A model generated the notes under the pieces. It did not search any database, had not been told where the DNA came from, and was given only the letters and a program-made list of their open reading frames with translations. Both the position numbers and the translations under genes were made by a program. A stretch of 64,000 nt of DNA from Pseudoalteromonas sp. GCY. GTDB taxonomy: Bacteria > Pseudomonadota > Gammaproteobacteria > Enterobacterales > Alteromonadaceae. This document shows positions 7,221 to 16,506 of the stretch, piece after piece. Position 1 is the first letter of the stretch; the number at the start of each line of letters is the position of its first letter. The stretch is taken from the NCBI RefSeq assembly GCF_016695175.1, contig NZ_CP068022.1, forward strand, positions 124,001 to 188,000. The letters are read 5' to 3'.

Positions 7221-7344
7221 TATTTTTTCCTTGTTTTTGATGTTGCTTACTTTTATTGCCATGAATTTTTGAATACTGTTTGTTTACACCGTCAGTACCT
7301 TTGTTGACGTTTTTCATATTTGAACTATTGTCTTCTGGTTTCAT
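7213..7344 (-). CDS. 43-aa basic, polar small protein
   Basis: An ATG at 7344 preceded by GAGGAGGTTGAA, one of the strongest ribosome-binding sites in the accessory region, opens a 43-codon frame (MKPEDNSSNMKNVNKGTDG and onward) ending in KQHQKQGKNNE. It is basic, polar and probably unstructured. Its end overlaps the start of the acidic 47-aa gene, so the two are likely translated together; their opposite charges would allow them to bind each other, which is only a suggestion. No family recognised. Evidence for being a gene is the ribosome-binding site and the overlap. Confidence 0.6.
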   Translation of the reverse strand: MKPEDNSSNMKNVNKGTDGVNKQYSKIHGNKSKQHQKQGKNNE

Positions 7345-7420
7345 TTCAACCTCCTCGATTGTTTCTACAACTCAATTGTGTCTTAATAGCAAAATGAAAA
7401 AAGGGACATTTCAATGAAAA

Positions 7421-8542
7421 ATGATTTACGAACAATTTAATCTTGGTTTTATTTTTAATCAGCTACCAAACCTTCTAGCAAAAGGAATGAACTGTTTCAC
7501 CTCCGAGTCTGATTTACTTGTCAAACTTGCTAGGGAACTTAGGCAAGACCCTTCGATTACACACGATAGAAGTATCTTCAGGAAAATCAGAAATTCAGAA
7601 ACTAATGACAAGTTAACAAATGAATTAGTTGAATTTTTAGACTTTAATGGAAAGATGCTGCCTATGACACCAATTGAAGAGATTGATTTGAAGACTCTTG
7701 GTGCGTGGTTTCTAGTTGATTCTATGGTTAATGGCTTTAAAGCTAACAGGTTCTATAGTAGCGACACAGACAACAAATACTTTGATTTTATTCATGCTCA
7801 TTGTGAATTAGAGCAAACACTTATTACTGAGCTATTCCATCATAAAGATGTAACTCAAATAAATAGTAACATACAGAAGTGGCTTCTTACTGAGATTAAG
7901 TTTCCAGTACCATCCGTCGAAGAACGGGCTAGTTACTTTTCTAAGTTAACTATGTATGTTTGCGCTTTAATTGAACTTGGATTAGAAGCTCTGAATGAGA
8001 GTGATGTGAATAGCATACTAAACAAAGTATTACCTCGTCATGAAATAACAAAAAAGGATCATTTATTGATACCATCTTCAGAAATACTTCTAGAAAAGAC
8101 AAAAGCTGGTTGGGCAAAATATAATTATGGGAAAGAAAAAATCTCTTGGGAACAATTTTATCGAGATATATTAACTGCTCAAGCAAAAGATGAAGCCTTA
8201 ATCAATAAATACCCAAAATATGCTGAGATTGATATCATTGACCCAGATACCAAAGCAATCAAAAAGAGGTTTCAAAGATGGCGAGCGGGCGATTTATTCA
8301 CTTTAGAAGATTTCAGAATTTACCTTGCCATACTTCGATTACCATACAAAGATTCTAAACAAAACTTAGGCTTAGAATGCTATTTTTTAGTCAATATTTT
8401 TACTTATGTACAATCAGATTTGATTAAAAATGGTATTCACCCAAGAGACATTGCTGATTTGTTTAGTCGGTATCCTGAATATAAAGTTCTAGTAAATAGC
8501 AGGTTTAAAGAATTTAAACTATCAGGCGTGCTCAATCCATAG
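7421..8542 (+). CDS. Protein of unknown function (373 aa), divergent from the NYN group
   Basis: A 373-residue, soluble, mainly helical protein without a motif I recognise. It has no signal peptide or membrane segment. It has an acidic N-terminal half and a more basic C-terminal part (DPDTKAIKKRFQRWRAGDLF, a possible helical DNA- or RNA-contact segment). The start at 7421 has a poor ribosome-binding site; a better AGGGAC precedes an out-of-frame 8-codon reading frame (7414-7440) that overlaps it, so translation may be coupled or weak. It is divergently transcribed from the 43-aa/47-aa/NYN group with only 76 bp between, so the two units may share control and belong to one system. That link is inference. 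Confidence 0.6.
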   Translation: MIYEQFNLGFIFNQLPNLLAKGMNCFTSESDLLVKLARELRQDPSITHDRSIFRKIRNSETNDKLTNELVEFLDFNGKMLPMTPIEEIDLKTLGAWFLVDSMVNGFKANRFYSSDTDNKYFDFIHAHCELEQTLITELFHHKDVTQINSNIQKWLLTEIKFPVPSVEERASYFSKLTMYVCALIELGLEALNESDVNSILNKVLPRHEITKKDHLLIPSSEILLEKTKAGWAKYNYGKEKISWEQFYRDILTAQAKDEALINKYPKYAEIDIIDPDTKAIKKRFQRWRAGDLFTLEDFRIYLAILRLPYKDSKQNLGLECYFLVNIFTYVQSDLIKNGIHPRDIADLFSRYPEYKVLVNSRFKEFKLSGVLNP

Positions 8543-9053
8543 TTACGGAATATAAATCTATTAAAGTAACTCCATTGAAAAGCTTTGAATTGAATATAAA
8601 TTAGCGCAGCGAAAAGTCATTATATAGAGAAAAGCTAATTTATCACTATTGCAATAAAAGGATGCATGAGACATATAAAGGTGTATTCTGAGATATACTA
8701 GCTCAGAGTTGATCTGACAGTTACCCGTTTTCAATCGGTAACAGTCAGCTTAAGCTTAGATTAGCGCTAAATTTTTTCTGCACAAATACGTTTTCTTCTT
8801 CCTATGTCTCAAGCGGCGTTCTTCCAAAATACAATTAATATTGATGGTTTCGGTCATTATTGTAATAAACCATCAATTCGTACCTATCCTTTTATAATTC
8901 TTCTAGCTAAGCCCAGATTAGTAGTGCGATTACGTCAAAATCACTTGGTACTTATACCATCAGTATCAGACTACTTCATAAAACATTTGATATTAAACCG
9001 CCAAAGGAGGGAGTTGTCATGATAATACAGCTAAGTGTTTAAAATTAAAATAA
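8543..9053. other. Intergenic region with an inverted repeat, no credible gene
   Basis: Holds no convincing gene: the 72-codon frame at 8804-9022 has no ribosome-binding site or recognisable product. An inverted repeat, CTGACAGTTACC (8714-8725) against GGTAACAGTCAG (8737-8748), has one mismatch and an 11-base loop but no T-run. It contains the ATCTGACAG motif also seen near 3139 and 5874. The region separates the convergent 373-aa gene and the HNH gene, so it probably contains the ends of both messages. Confidence 0.45.
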
Positions 9054-9887
9054 TTAAGGGCTACATTGTTCTAGATGTGCTTTTATATCAGCGTTTGCTA
9101 GCATTGCCCCAAGAATTCTGCCATCCCAATGGTTACAACTTCTTCGATGTGCTACCTTAATTTCTCCTTCTAACCTGTCAATCATGTTTATCTCTTCTAA
9201 ACTTGCAATATCTAATATATCTTCAAATTTCTCTTTGGCATATTCTAAAGCATAATTTTTTACGTCTAATTCTTTTAGATGCTTTCTAATTCTACGCCTA
9301 GAACGTCCACGTACAGATTTTGAAATTGTAATTTTTACTTCGATAATAGCACCAATAATATCGATGCAATCAGATGTGTCAAAATTAAAGTTAAAATTAA
9401 CTTGTGTTAACAAACTTGAGTAATAAGGATGTATAAACTTAGCACGCTTATCTGTATCGCAATAGAAATGGTTCCATTTTTTAGAAGAGCAGCTGTTACA
9501 TTGATTTACAAGGTTGTTTGGAAATATAGAAAATTCAGGCCAAAGACTTTTGGGGATAAAGTGGTCAAGCACCCTTGGTTTACCAGGGCGCCCACAAAAA
9601 GGACACTGATGCAGTTTTCTATTCCTTAAAATTGAAAGTTCATGTCCGATAGAAACTGGAGGTGAGGTAAAATAGCCTTCAATAATTTTATTATGCTTTG
9701 TTAGCCTTGATGGTAGTGGCTTCCTATGATACTGGGTAATGATTTTATCGTAGTCACTGTAAGTTTCTTCTATAAATCGTGAAAGGCGTTTTATATTTCG
9801 TGAGTTTTTGGTAGCTGATGATTTTGCTAGATTAAGTAAATCATTGTAGCGATTAATTGGTGGTCTTAAATTTGTTACATCAATCAT
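9054..9887 (-). CDS. HNH nuclease, PtuB-like (Septu-type pair)
   Basis: A 277-residue HNH-family nuclease. The core lies at about residues 93-140: CPFCGRPG, VLDHFIPKSLWP, NNLVNQCNSCSSKKW, giving two zinc-binding Cys pairs around the catalytic DHxxPK element. The remaining C-terminal half is helical and basic (SVRGRSRRRIRKHLKELD). The ATG at 9887 stands two bases after the stop of the ATPase gene upstream, so the two form an operon. ATPase plus HNH is the arrangement of Septu (PtuA-PtuB) and of retron effectors of that type; no reverse transcriptase is nearby. The nuclease is intact although its partner is disrupted. The assignment to Septu rests on domain pairing, not on close sequence recognition. 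Confidence 0.7.
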   Translation of the reverse strand: MIDVTNLRPPINRYNDLLNLAKSSATKNSRNIKRLSRFIEETYSDYDKIITQYHRKPLPSRLTKHNKIIEGYFTSPPVSIGHELSILRNRKLHQCPFCGRPGKPRVLDHFIPKSLWPEFSIFPNNLVNQCNSCSSKKWNHFYCDTDKRAKFIHPYYSSLLTQVNFNFNFDTSDCIDIIGAIIEVKITISKSVRGRSRRRIRKHLKELDVKNYALEYAKEKFEDILDIASLEEINMIDRLEGEIKVAHRRSCNHWDGRILGAMLANADIKAHLEQCSP

Positions 9888-9889
9888 GG

Positions 9890-11465
9890 TTACTTCTTTT
9901 TCTTAGCATATAGATAAGATATTCCTTTAGAACCTAATTCATCAGACAGTTCATCGATAGCTTTATCAATATTACCTGAATATCTGGCGTCTATAAGATC
10001 ATCTAAAATTTCTTGATAAGGCTTACCAGTTAATTTGTCACCAAATACATCTGCTGATATTCTCTCAAGAGAGTTTCCTAGAGTTTATATATCTGGTTTT
10101 CGACAGCTAAAATTATTTTCAAGTATGTGGACAAAATCTGATTGAATCTCTCTAGCAATAATTGCGGAGTGAGTTGCAATAATCGCAAACGAGTTAGTTT
10201 CGGACAAAACTTTCTTGAGCATAGATATTAACCCAACTTCTAACTCAGGGTGTAAATACAGCTCTGGCTCGTCAATTAGCAGTAAGGACTCTTTTTTTAT
10301 TTCGCTAATGATGCTCGGAACAAATAAAGAATACATTCTCTGACCTGAACTCAACTTTATTTCATTTAATTCTTCATCCAAAAAAACAAGTCCATATGCT
10401 TCATCGATATCGTCTGTTTCGTCATATTGATCGTGCAGTATTATTTGACCATTAGAGCTTTTGAGTCCAATCTGTTCAAAAGACATAGCCTTTCTTAAAG
10501 TGTCATGTATCAATGATATACGATTAAAATCTTTTCTTACTCGTCTCGTCTAATCTAATAGAATTTATATATGATTTTACGCTTCTTTTAATAAAAGATT
10601 CTAAGTTAAAGGATGATGAGTCATCTTTAAAACCTATATATGAATAACCATTAATATAATCGGTACTATCTCTATCTTGGTTATTACTGTTTAATTTTAA
10701 GTGGAGTTCTTTATCTGTGGGGAAGTTATCAAATGGCGAGAATGAAGCAGTAATAAGTTTATTGCAGTACGGCCATTCGTTAAGGCTGCTTATTACCCCA
10801 GTATAAATGTTAGATATATAATTCAGGGTTCTAGTTTTTCCACAACCGTTCTTACCTATCAAAATATTAATTCTACTAGGGACCAGGGTTTTCTTATTAA
10901 ATAACAAATTTAAAGAGTGACCTTTATCTTGATTTATATTTAATGAAAAACTTGAGAGTTCTTCATAACTACCCAGAGCAGTTTTTAACCCCTTAGATAG
11001 AACAGACGTTAGAGATAAATCTCTTAATAAGGATAATTTATAACCCTCCCATCGTTGGAAGTCATCTCTGCTCAATGACAATAAACATACATCATTAAGT
11101 GCTTTAAGATATTGCTTCACTTCTCGCCTATTTTCTTTTTCGGAATTAATAATGTTATAATAATCAATATCTTCACCTATTGAGATAAACTCATGATTAG
11201 ATATATCACTTACATCATAAACTCCGTCTGTGCAAGGGAACTTATTCTGTATATATTCATGGCTGTTGAAGTTATCTTTAAATAATATTTTTATATTGCC
11301 AAGATCAACTTTATTTTTTCCGTAAAGGAAAAAACCTCTAAATGTTGTCTTGTAACCAAAGTCGTCCCAAAGATATGTAAAAGGTTTCCCATAATGATCG
11401 GGGAGTAGCATTAAAGTAAAGCTTCTGACTTCTGAGATTGGTGCGTTTGCGTAGAAAATCTTCAT
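9890..11465 (-). pseudogene. PtuA-like SMC/ABC-type ATPase, broken by a frameshift and a nonsense codon
   Basis: Three pieces of one ATPase of about 520 residues. Piece one (11465-10524) has the N-terminal part and the Walker A motif GKNGCGKT. It ends in a TAA just after GTAAGAAAAG; losing one A from the AAAA run restores the frame into piece two. Piece two (to 10085) has the ABC signature LSSGQ, Walker B LLLIDEPELYLH and the H-loop ATHSAI. It ends in an in-frame TAA after KPDI, and the same frame continues for 64 codons (TLGNSLERISADVFGD and onward) to a TAA at 9890, two bases before the HNH start. All nucleotide-binding motifs are thus present but separated. With two independent lesions it is probably inactive, unless they are sequencing errors. 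Confidence 0.8.
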
Positions 11466-11574
11466 ATTCGTTCATATCACATTGATTATATAAGATATAT
11501 TATCATTAGAAATATTTAATTTGTATTGATTTAACGATACATTTTTTCGAATTTCTTGTTAAAATTTATCAGAA

Positions 11575-12906
11575 TCAAAACTCCAAGTTTAACTGAAAAG
11601 CGTGTTCCACTCTAATGCGTAATACATCCTCGTAAACAACCTGTCCAGTATTGTAAGTCCAAGCTGGAATCCTAAGCTTCCCTTGCTTTCTCAATTTCAT
11701 TAATGAATTATGTGATAAGCCAGTTAGTTGACTTGCCTTCTGTATTGAAATGACTTCATCTCTTTTGTTGCCGAAGATTTGACTGCAAAAGCTTTTAAAT
11801 TGTTTAGGTTTAACAAATAGTGAACTAAGCAAATCATTATCGGTTACGTAGCCAACATTAAGTTTTCCATCGAGTACACCAATTAAAATATCAGCAATGC
11901 AAATGTCGTTATAAAGCATCGTTTGCTTAAAGACAGCTAAAGGCTCCATATTTTCAATTTGAGAGCTTTGTTTAAGCATTTCAAAGATTGGGGACACATT
12001 GATTACAGAGCGGTTGTTAAGTCCATTGCGAGTTTTGGATAAAACAAGCTTAGAAGCTAGTAAAAGTTCAAGACCTGTCAAATCGATAGCAAGCAATGAT
12101 GTTGCTTTGTCTATCGTCAACCAAATAGGCTTAAATAAATCGTTTGTAGTGCTTGGATATTCGAATTCATACATATTCTTGAACACTACTAGTGCAGGCC
12201 AATCACACTTTAAGTATTTAGTCAGCGTTAATACATTAGCTAAAACGATATTCAGTGGAATGTACTTATTTGAATTTCTAACGAGTTTGTTAAGCCATGC
12301 TCTCGCTTTTTGCTCGCAACCTAGAAACTCAAGTCCAATATATAAATCATTGTGATTAATTGACTCACTTGGATATTTTGCCGAACTTTCACATAGGTCA
12401 TTGAGTACATACGCAGCTAGGTAACAATCAAATACACGTTCTTCATCATTTAAACCTACTATTAGTGGTTTAGAGCTTAGAGACTTACCACACTTTGGAT
12501 TTGTACATTGGTTAGCTAACAGTTGAATATCAAACTTAAGCTTTTCACCACAAGATAAGCATTCCGATACCAACATACACTGGTGTTTTTCACAGTGTTT
12601 AATGAACGGTTTCTGCCATTCTTCATGAAAATAACCGTTTTTTTCCATGCATTGTGGACAAACTTGCACAGTAGTTAATAACGATTTTTCCCAGAAGGGG
12701 AAAGGCGTTTGTGGTGTGACTGCTTTCTTGAAAGTAAGGTTATCAAGGGTATCGACTTTTGACTTTTGCCACTTTATAAGACGTGTGATTTCAGGCTGCT
12801 TTAATACGTGTGTAATGTGCTTAAAGCCATTTCGTTTTAATAGCCTCAACGTATGACCAATAACTGATTCATTGCTAAAAACCGTTGGGATGACTGCAAA
12901 TTTCAT
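11575..12906 (-). CDS. tniQ: TniQ-family target-selection protein of the Tn7-like element
   Basis: A 443-residue protein of the TniQ/TnsD family, which connects the transposition machinery with its target site. Residues 80-150 contain the zinc-binding signature of the family: CPQCMEKNGYFHEEW, HCEKHQCML, CLSCGEKL and CTNPKCGKSL. The C-terminus has a MerR-like helix-turn-helix (ISIQKASQLTGLSHNSLMKL) that could bind DNA at the target. The length lies between guide-associated TniQ and typical site-specific TnsD. Its start overlaps the stop of tnsC by one base, so it is the last gene of the tns operon. No Cascade genes are nearby, so target choice is likely by direct DNA recognition. The target itself is not identified. 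Confidence 0.9.
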   Translation of the reverse strand: MKFAVIPTVFSNESVIGHTLRLLKRNGFKHITHVLKQPEITRLIKWQKSKVDTLDNLTFKKAVTPQTPFPFWEKSLLTTVQVCPQCMEKNGYFHEEWQKPFIKHCEKHQCMLVSECLSCGEKLKFDIQLLANQCTNPKCGKSLSSKPLIVGLNDEERVFDCYLAAYVLNDLCESSAKYPSESINHNDLYIGLEFLGCEQKARAWLNKLVRNSNKYIPLNIVLANVLTLTKYLKCDWPALVVFKNMYEFEYPSTTNDLFKPIWLTIDKATSLLAIDLTGLELLLASKLVLSKTRNGLNNRSVINVSPIFEMLKQSSQIENMEPLAVFKQTMLYNDICIADILIGVLDGKLNVGYVTDNDLLSSLFVKPKQFKSFCSQIFGNKRDEVISIQKASQLTGLSHNSLMKLRKQGKLRIPAWTYNTGQVVYEDVLRIRVEHAFQLNLEF

Positions 12907-13883
12907 TATTCGAACTCAGCCATTAGTTGTTCATGATGATTACACTCCGCTGCGTTCATTTTTCTTGTAATGCCTCTTATATACTCATCTAGATGAGCTT
13001 GAGAGATGTCCTTATCAAAAGGATTAACTTGGCCTTTACAGAAAAAATCAAAATTATGCTTCAGGCACGGTATTAACTCTTCTGTTGAGGCTGCATTTTT
13101 ACAGTTAGATTGTAAAAATATGTCTCTTAGGGAACTAAGGCTCTTTTCGTTATAGGCAACATATATTCGGTCAAATAAATCTTTATTCTCATCAACCGTA
13201 AGCGCTGGTAGCCCTATTTGATTTACAAACCAATTAACGCAATCAACCCAATGCTTTGTCCTTGGTTTAATGCGTTTAAATTCAATTGGCCTGATCATGC
13301 GACGCGACATCTGCTCTGAATCATTAAACTTCTGATTTGTTTCACCAAATGACATTAATCGCTTTGCAGCAGGTGTACCTGCGAACACAATTGAACATTT
13401 AATCTTATCGTTATCAATCAAAGAACAGAGGTACTTAATGAAATGCTGAAACTCAATACCGTCGTAGCTCGAAGCTATACTTTGAATTTCATCCAGCATG
13501 ATTAATTCTACTTCGAGTTCTTCCAACAACGTAATAAATTGATGCTCCAGCACCGCAGAACTAACTCGGCTTTGTGGAGGTGAAGCACCTAATCCATCTA
13601 TTAACAGCTTAATCATCTCGTCTACACTCTTTTTTGGTTGTTTAAACGAAAAATAAAAAACTGGGCATGTTGTCTTTTCACTAGTAGTCACACTTTCTAA
13701 AGTTGAACAGTATGCCTTGAGTAAAAAGGTTTTGCCTTCTCCAGATTCACCAGCAATCAACAACGCCTGTTTAAAAATGGCAGGGTCACGGTACATACTG
13801 TGAACATATTCAACTCGCTCCCATGCGTCGTTAACCTGAGCGTCTAAAAATAGGTTTGATGGTTTAATAGTCATAATCACCAC
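12906..13883 (-). CDS. tnsC: TnsC-type AAA+ ATPase, transposition regulator
   Basis: A 322-325 residue AAA+ ATPase. Walker A is GESGEGKT (about residues 45-52) and Walker B is LIMLDEIQ (about 126). In Tn7-like elements TnsC takes the signal from the TniQ/TnsD protein at the target and activates the TnsAB transposase. The frame opens with GTG at 13883, but the ATG three codons on (MTIKPSNLF) is as likely. The start overlaps the end of tnsB by seven bases or lies just past it. It is shorter than Tn7 TnsC (about 555 residues) and close to the length in minimal Tn7-like and CRISPR-associated elements. Confidence 0.92.
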   Translation of the reverse strand: MVIMTIKPSNLFLDAQVNDAWERVEYVHSMYRDPAIFKQALLIAGESGEGKTFLLKAYCSTLESVTTSEKTTCPVFYFSFKQPKKSVDEMIKLLIDGLGASPPQSRVSSAVLEHQFITLLEELEVELIMLDEIQSIASSYDGIEFQHFIKYLCSLIDNDKIKCSIVFAGTPAAKRLMSFGETNQKFNDSEQMSRRMIRPIEFKRIKPRTKHWVDCVNWFVNQIGLPALTVDENKDLFDRIYVAYNEKSLSSLRDIFLQSNCKNAASTEELIPCLKHNFDFFCKGQVNPFDKDISQAHLDEYIRGITRKMNAAECNHHEQLMAEFE

Positions 13884-15892
13884 AGTTGGTCTTTATCGTA
13901 GTCATCTATTGTCAAAGGGCCATTATATTTTTTTGTTTCTTTTTTAGTATCTTCTGGGTCCAGGCACTCGATATTTGGTCGAATACTGGTTGTAGCCTTT
14001 GAGTCAATGCTATGTGAAACAGCAATTCGCTCTTGCGCTGTTAAGAGTTGCGCATTATTTTCATCAAAAGAAGGGGCTTTAGGACCTCGTGCTGGAGGCT
14101 TGCGACGTTTTTGTTTAAAGAATGAGTCTATTTTACCTTTGTAATGACCTGTAATTTCATGTTTGTTATTTTGGTAAATGCCTACACTCTTTGGTTTGTA
14201 ACCTTTTAATTCATCGAAGCTGATGGGGTAGTCAAAACAGTCAAGGTTATCCGCAGTTTTTGTTATAAGTTCACCTGTTGAAGGATCAACCCCTTGAACA
14301 GTCACATGCCTTGCATCAAAGGGATCAAAAAATACCGATACATCAGGGTGTTGGTCACCAAGAGCGTCTACTTTTAAAGTATTGTAAAGCGTTTTAAGCT
14401 CATTTGGATTTGAAAACGTTTGTGTTAACAAGTATATCTTTCCAGCAGGTTGCAGTTTATGTTTAGGTTTATCCGTGCACACATGAAATGCCGACTTTAC
14501 TCCCGCATAGTTATACTCAGGGTATGGCGTTTCTTTCTTAGATTCAATCCAGGCTTCAATAGGAACATGACCTGCTTCACGATGAAGCTTATGAGAGTAT
14601 TCAGATAAAAATTTGTTTAGGAGACTTCTGAAGTCACTTACTTTGATATCCGCAAGCTTTTGTAATGATTCTGTTTCAACGGTATTCTTATCTGTGCGCT
14701 TTCCTTTGTATGAATTAAAACCAATAGTGACCTTGCCGTGCTTATCTTCTATTTTGAACCCTCGGAAAAAGTCAGCACGTAATGTTTTAAAAAACGATTC
14801 AATAAATGGTTTTTTAGCAGGCTGATTTGACGGTGCGTATGTGACACTCACACGTAGTTCTTCACAAGCTTTCTGCATTAACTCGTTGTTAAACCCAGCG
14901 CCGTTATCCATGATTAATGAAAAGGGCTTGCCGTGCATTGGTAAGTTGTCATCATTCATATAAATCTGACGTATTAAATTAAACCCATCCTCTTTGTTTT
15001 CAGCATTAAAACTTAATACAACACCAATAATGCAACGAGTATAAACATCAATTGCAGCATAAAGTGAAAGGGGCGGAGTAGGTAAGCCTGTGTCATCGTC
15101 AATCAGACTCATGTTGATGCAAACACGGTCACACTCAACGCGTTGAAGCGCAAAGTAAGTTCTAATTTTCCGTTTCAGCGTTAGCAAACGCTGATTACGC
15201 TCTGCTTGCGTCAAACCCCTCATGTTTAGGATGCGGTCTTGCTCACGTATTGCACCCAGTCTGCGGCTGTAAGTCCTCTCAGAAACAGCGTAGATATCAG
15301 AGTTTGATGAAGCGTGCTCTTTTACGAGTTCCCGATAATCTCTATAAAATGCGCCTTTATAAGTCGAATTACTATCTGAGTAAACAGTTGAAATATGATG
15401 ATTTAATAACGCCTCACTTGCAGAGTTAACCCTTGTTCTACCAACGCGTCTTTTGCACGCTAATACATCGTGATTAAAGTCTGAATTACACCACTTTTTC
15501 CATTGCTTACAAAGCGTTGTTCTCTTTGGGTGTGTTGTCGCTTGAGTATGTGGGTGTAACTTTTCAACGCGCTTTATTAACTCATCATATGTTGAAGGTA
15601 CTGTCGGTTTTAGCCCTTCAGTGACAAGCTCTTTTAATACTCGTAAGTATAGCAAGCGTTCGTCGCGTGTACGTTCCTGATATTTGGTTAAATCTAACTT
15701 GGGCTTTTCAACACTGTTAGGTAAAAATTTATGCTCTTCGAGATACTTATCAAATTGCTGCTTTTTGATTAGGCGTTTGCATTTTTCACCATTATCGCCG
15801 GACAATAAGACTGAATCGTCATCGAAGAACAGTATTGATTCTATTCCACCAAATTCATTTAAAAACTCTTGTCCTCTTTGATAGCCCATCAT
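13877..15892 (-). CDS. tnsB: TnsB-type DDE transposase
   Basis: A 671-residue transposase of the retroviral integrase superfamily. An N-terminal DNA-binding part is followed by the RNase H fold with the three expected catalytic acids: Asp in VECDRV (about residue 253), Asp in LIMDNGAGF (about 327) and Glu in KPFIESFFKTL (about 364). It should bind the end repeats, cut the 3' ends and join them to the target. The ATG overlaps the last four bases of tnsA (ATGA type), so translation is coupled. The C-terminal 150 residues are basic and polar, consistent with the segment that contacts TnsC. All motifs are intact, so the transposase looks functional. Confidence 0.95.
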   Translation of the reverse strand: MMGYQRGQEFLNEFGGIESILFFDDDSVLLSGDNGEKCKRLIKKQQFDKYLEEHKFLPNSVEKPKLDLTKYQERTRDERLLYLRVLKELVTEGLKPTVPSTYDELIKRVEKLHPHTQATTHPKRTTLCKQWKKWCNSDFNHDVLACKRRVGRTRVNSASEALLNHHISTVYSDSNSTYKGAFYRDYRELVKEHASSNSDIYAVSERTYSRRLGAIREQDRILNMRGLTQAERNQRLLTLKRKIRTYFALQRVECDRVCINMSLIDDDTGLPTPPLSLYAAIDVYTRCIIGVVLSFNAENKEDGFNLIRQIYMNDDNLPMHGKPFSLIMDNGAGFNNELMQKACEELRVSVTYAPSNQPAKKPFIESFFKTLRADFFRGFKIEDKHGKVTIGFNSYKGKRTDKNTVETESLQKLADIKVSDFRSLLNKFLSEYSHKLHREAGHVPIEAWIESKKETPYPEYNYAGVKSAFHVCTDKPKHKLQPAGKIYLLTQTFSNPNELKTLYNTLKVDALGDQHPDVSVFFDPFDARHVTVQGVDPSTGELITKTADNLDCFDYPISFDELKGYKPKSVGIYQNNKHEITGHYKGKIDSFFKQKRRKPPARGPKAPSFDENNAQLLTAQERIAVSHSIDSKATTSIRPNIECLDPEDTKKETKKYNGPLTIDDYDKDQLW

Positions 15893-16506
15893 GGCAATGT
15901 TCTCACTGATAAAGGTGTCTCAATAGTAAGAAACGTGTTCATATCAAATGTATAAACACCATACGCCAATAAATAGTAAGCTTCAGCAATAGGGGTAGGG
16001 CAAAACTTTTTGAGGAACTTAATCAGCTCACCAAATGAAATCGACTCAGAAAACGCAATATCGCTAATATCAAACGATAACTCTTGGCTCTTACAGTCAC
16101 ATATCAGCTGATAGTTAACTAATTCAGTTTCATTTACATCACCTGAGCAAATCAGTTTAATTGCCCAGCCATTCGTTTTACGTGTATAACGACTAAACTC
16201 CTTAACCTTCTCTTCATATTCAGCATCGGTAAACTGCTCATGATGAATTTCAATGTATTCGCTGGTGCCATCAGTATAATTAACTAAGAAATCAGGTGTG
16301 AAGCGGCGTTTACGCCCGTCAATTTCGTGAACAATTTCTTCAGGCTGACTAGCAAAACACTTTACGCTCATGTCATTGTCTAACTTGCACGCAAGCCATA
16401 GTTCTAGAAACCCCTCTAGTTTAAGTACGCATCCATTCTTTTTTGAATAAAATCGAATAACATGCCGTCCACGGTGCATGTTTGCATTTCGTTTGATACT
16501 TTTCAT
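15889..16506 (-). CDS. tnsA: TnsA-type endonuclease subunit with an altered active-site motif
   Basis: A 205-residue protein at the head of the tns operon, in the position and size of TnsA, which cuts the 5' ends in Tn7. It has the early Glu in FLELWLACKLD, the QPEEI segment, and the Asp in FTPDFLVNYTDG. Where Tn7 TnsA has QVK and most relatives ExK, this one reads YIEIHHEQ, so the catalytic Lys appears replaced by His. The C-terminal part (residues 145-205) resembles the TnsC-contact region only in position. If cutting is lost, the element would move by cointegrate formation instead of clean excision. The ATG at 16506 has no strong ribosome-binding site. Confidence 0.85.
   Translation of the reverse strand: MKSIKRNANMHRGRHVIRFYSKKNGCVLKLEGFLELWLACKLDNDMSVKCFASQPEEIVHEIDGRKRRFTPDFLVNYTDGTSEYIEIHHEQFTDAEYEEKVKEFSRYTRKTNGWAIKLICSGDVNETELVNYQLICDCKSQELSFDISDIAFSESISFGELIKFLKKFCPTPIAEAYYLLAYGVYTFDMNTFLTIETPLSVRTLP

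Noticed and set aside
8804..9022. 72-codon frame as a gene
   Set aside because: No ribosome-binding site, no recognisable product, composition like the surrounding non-coding DNA.
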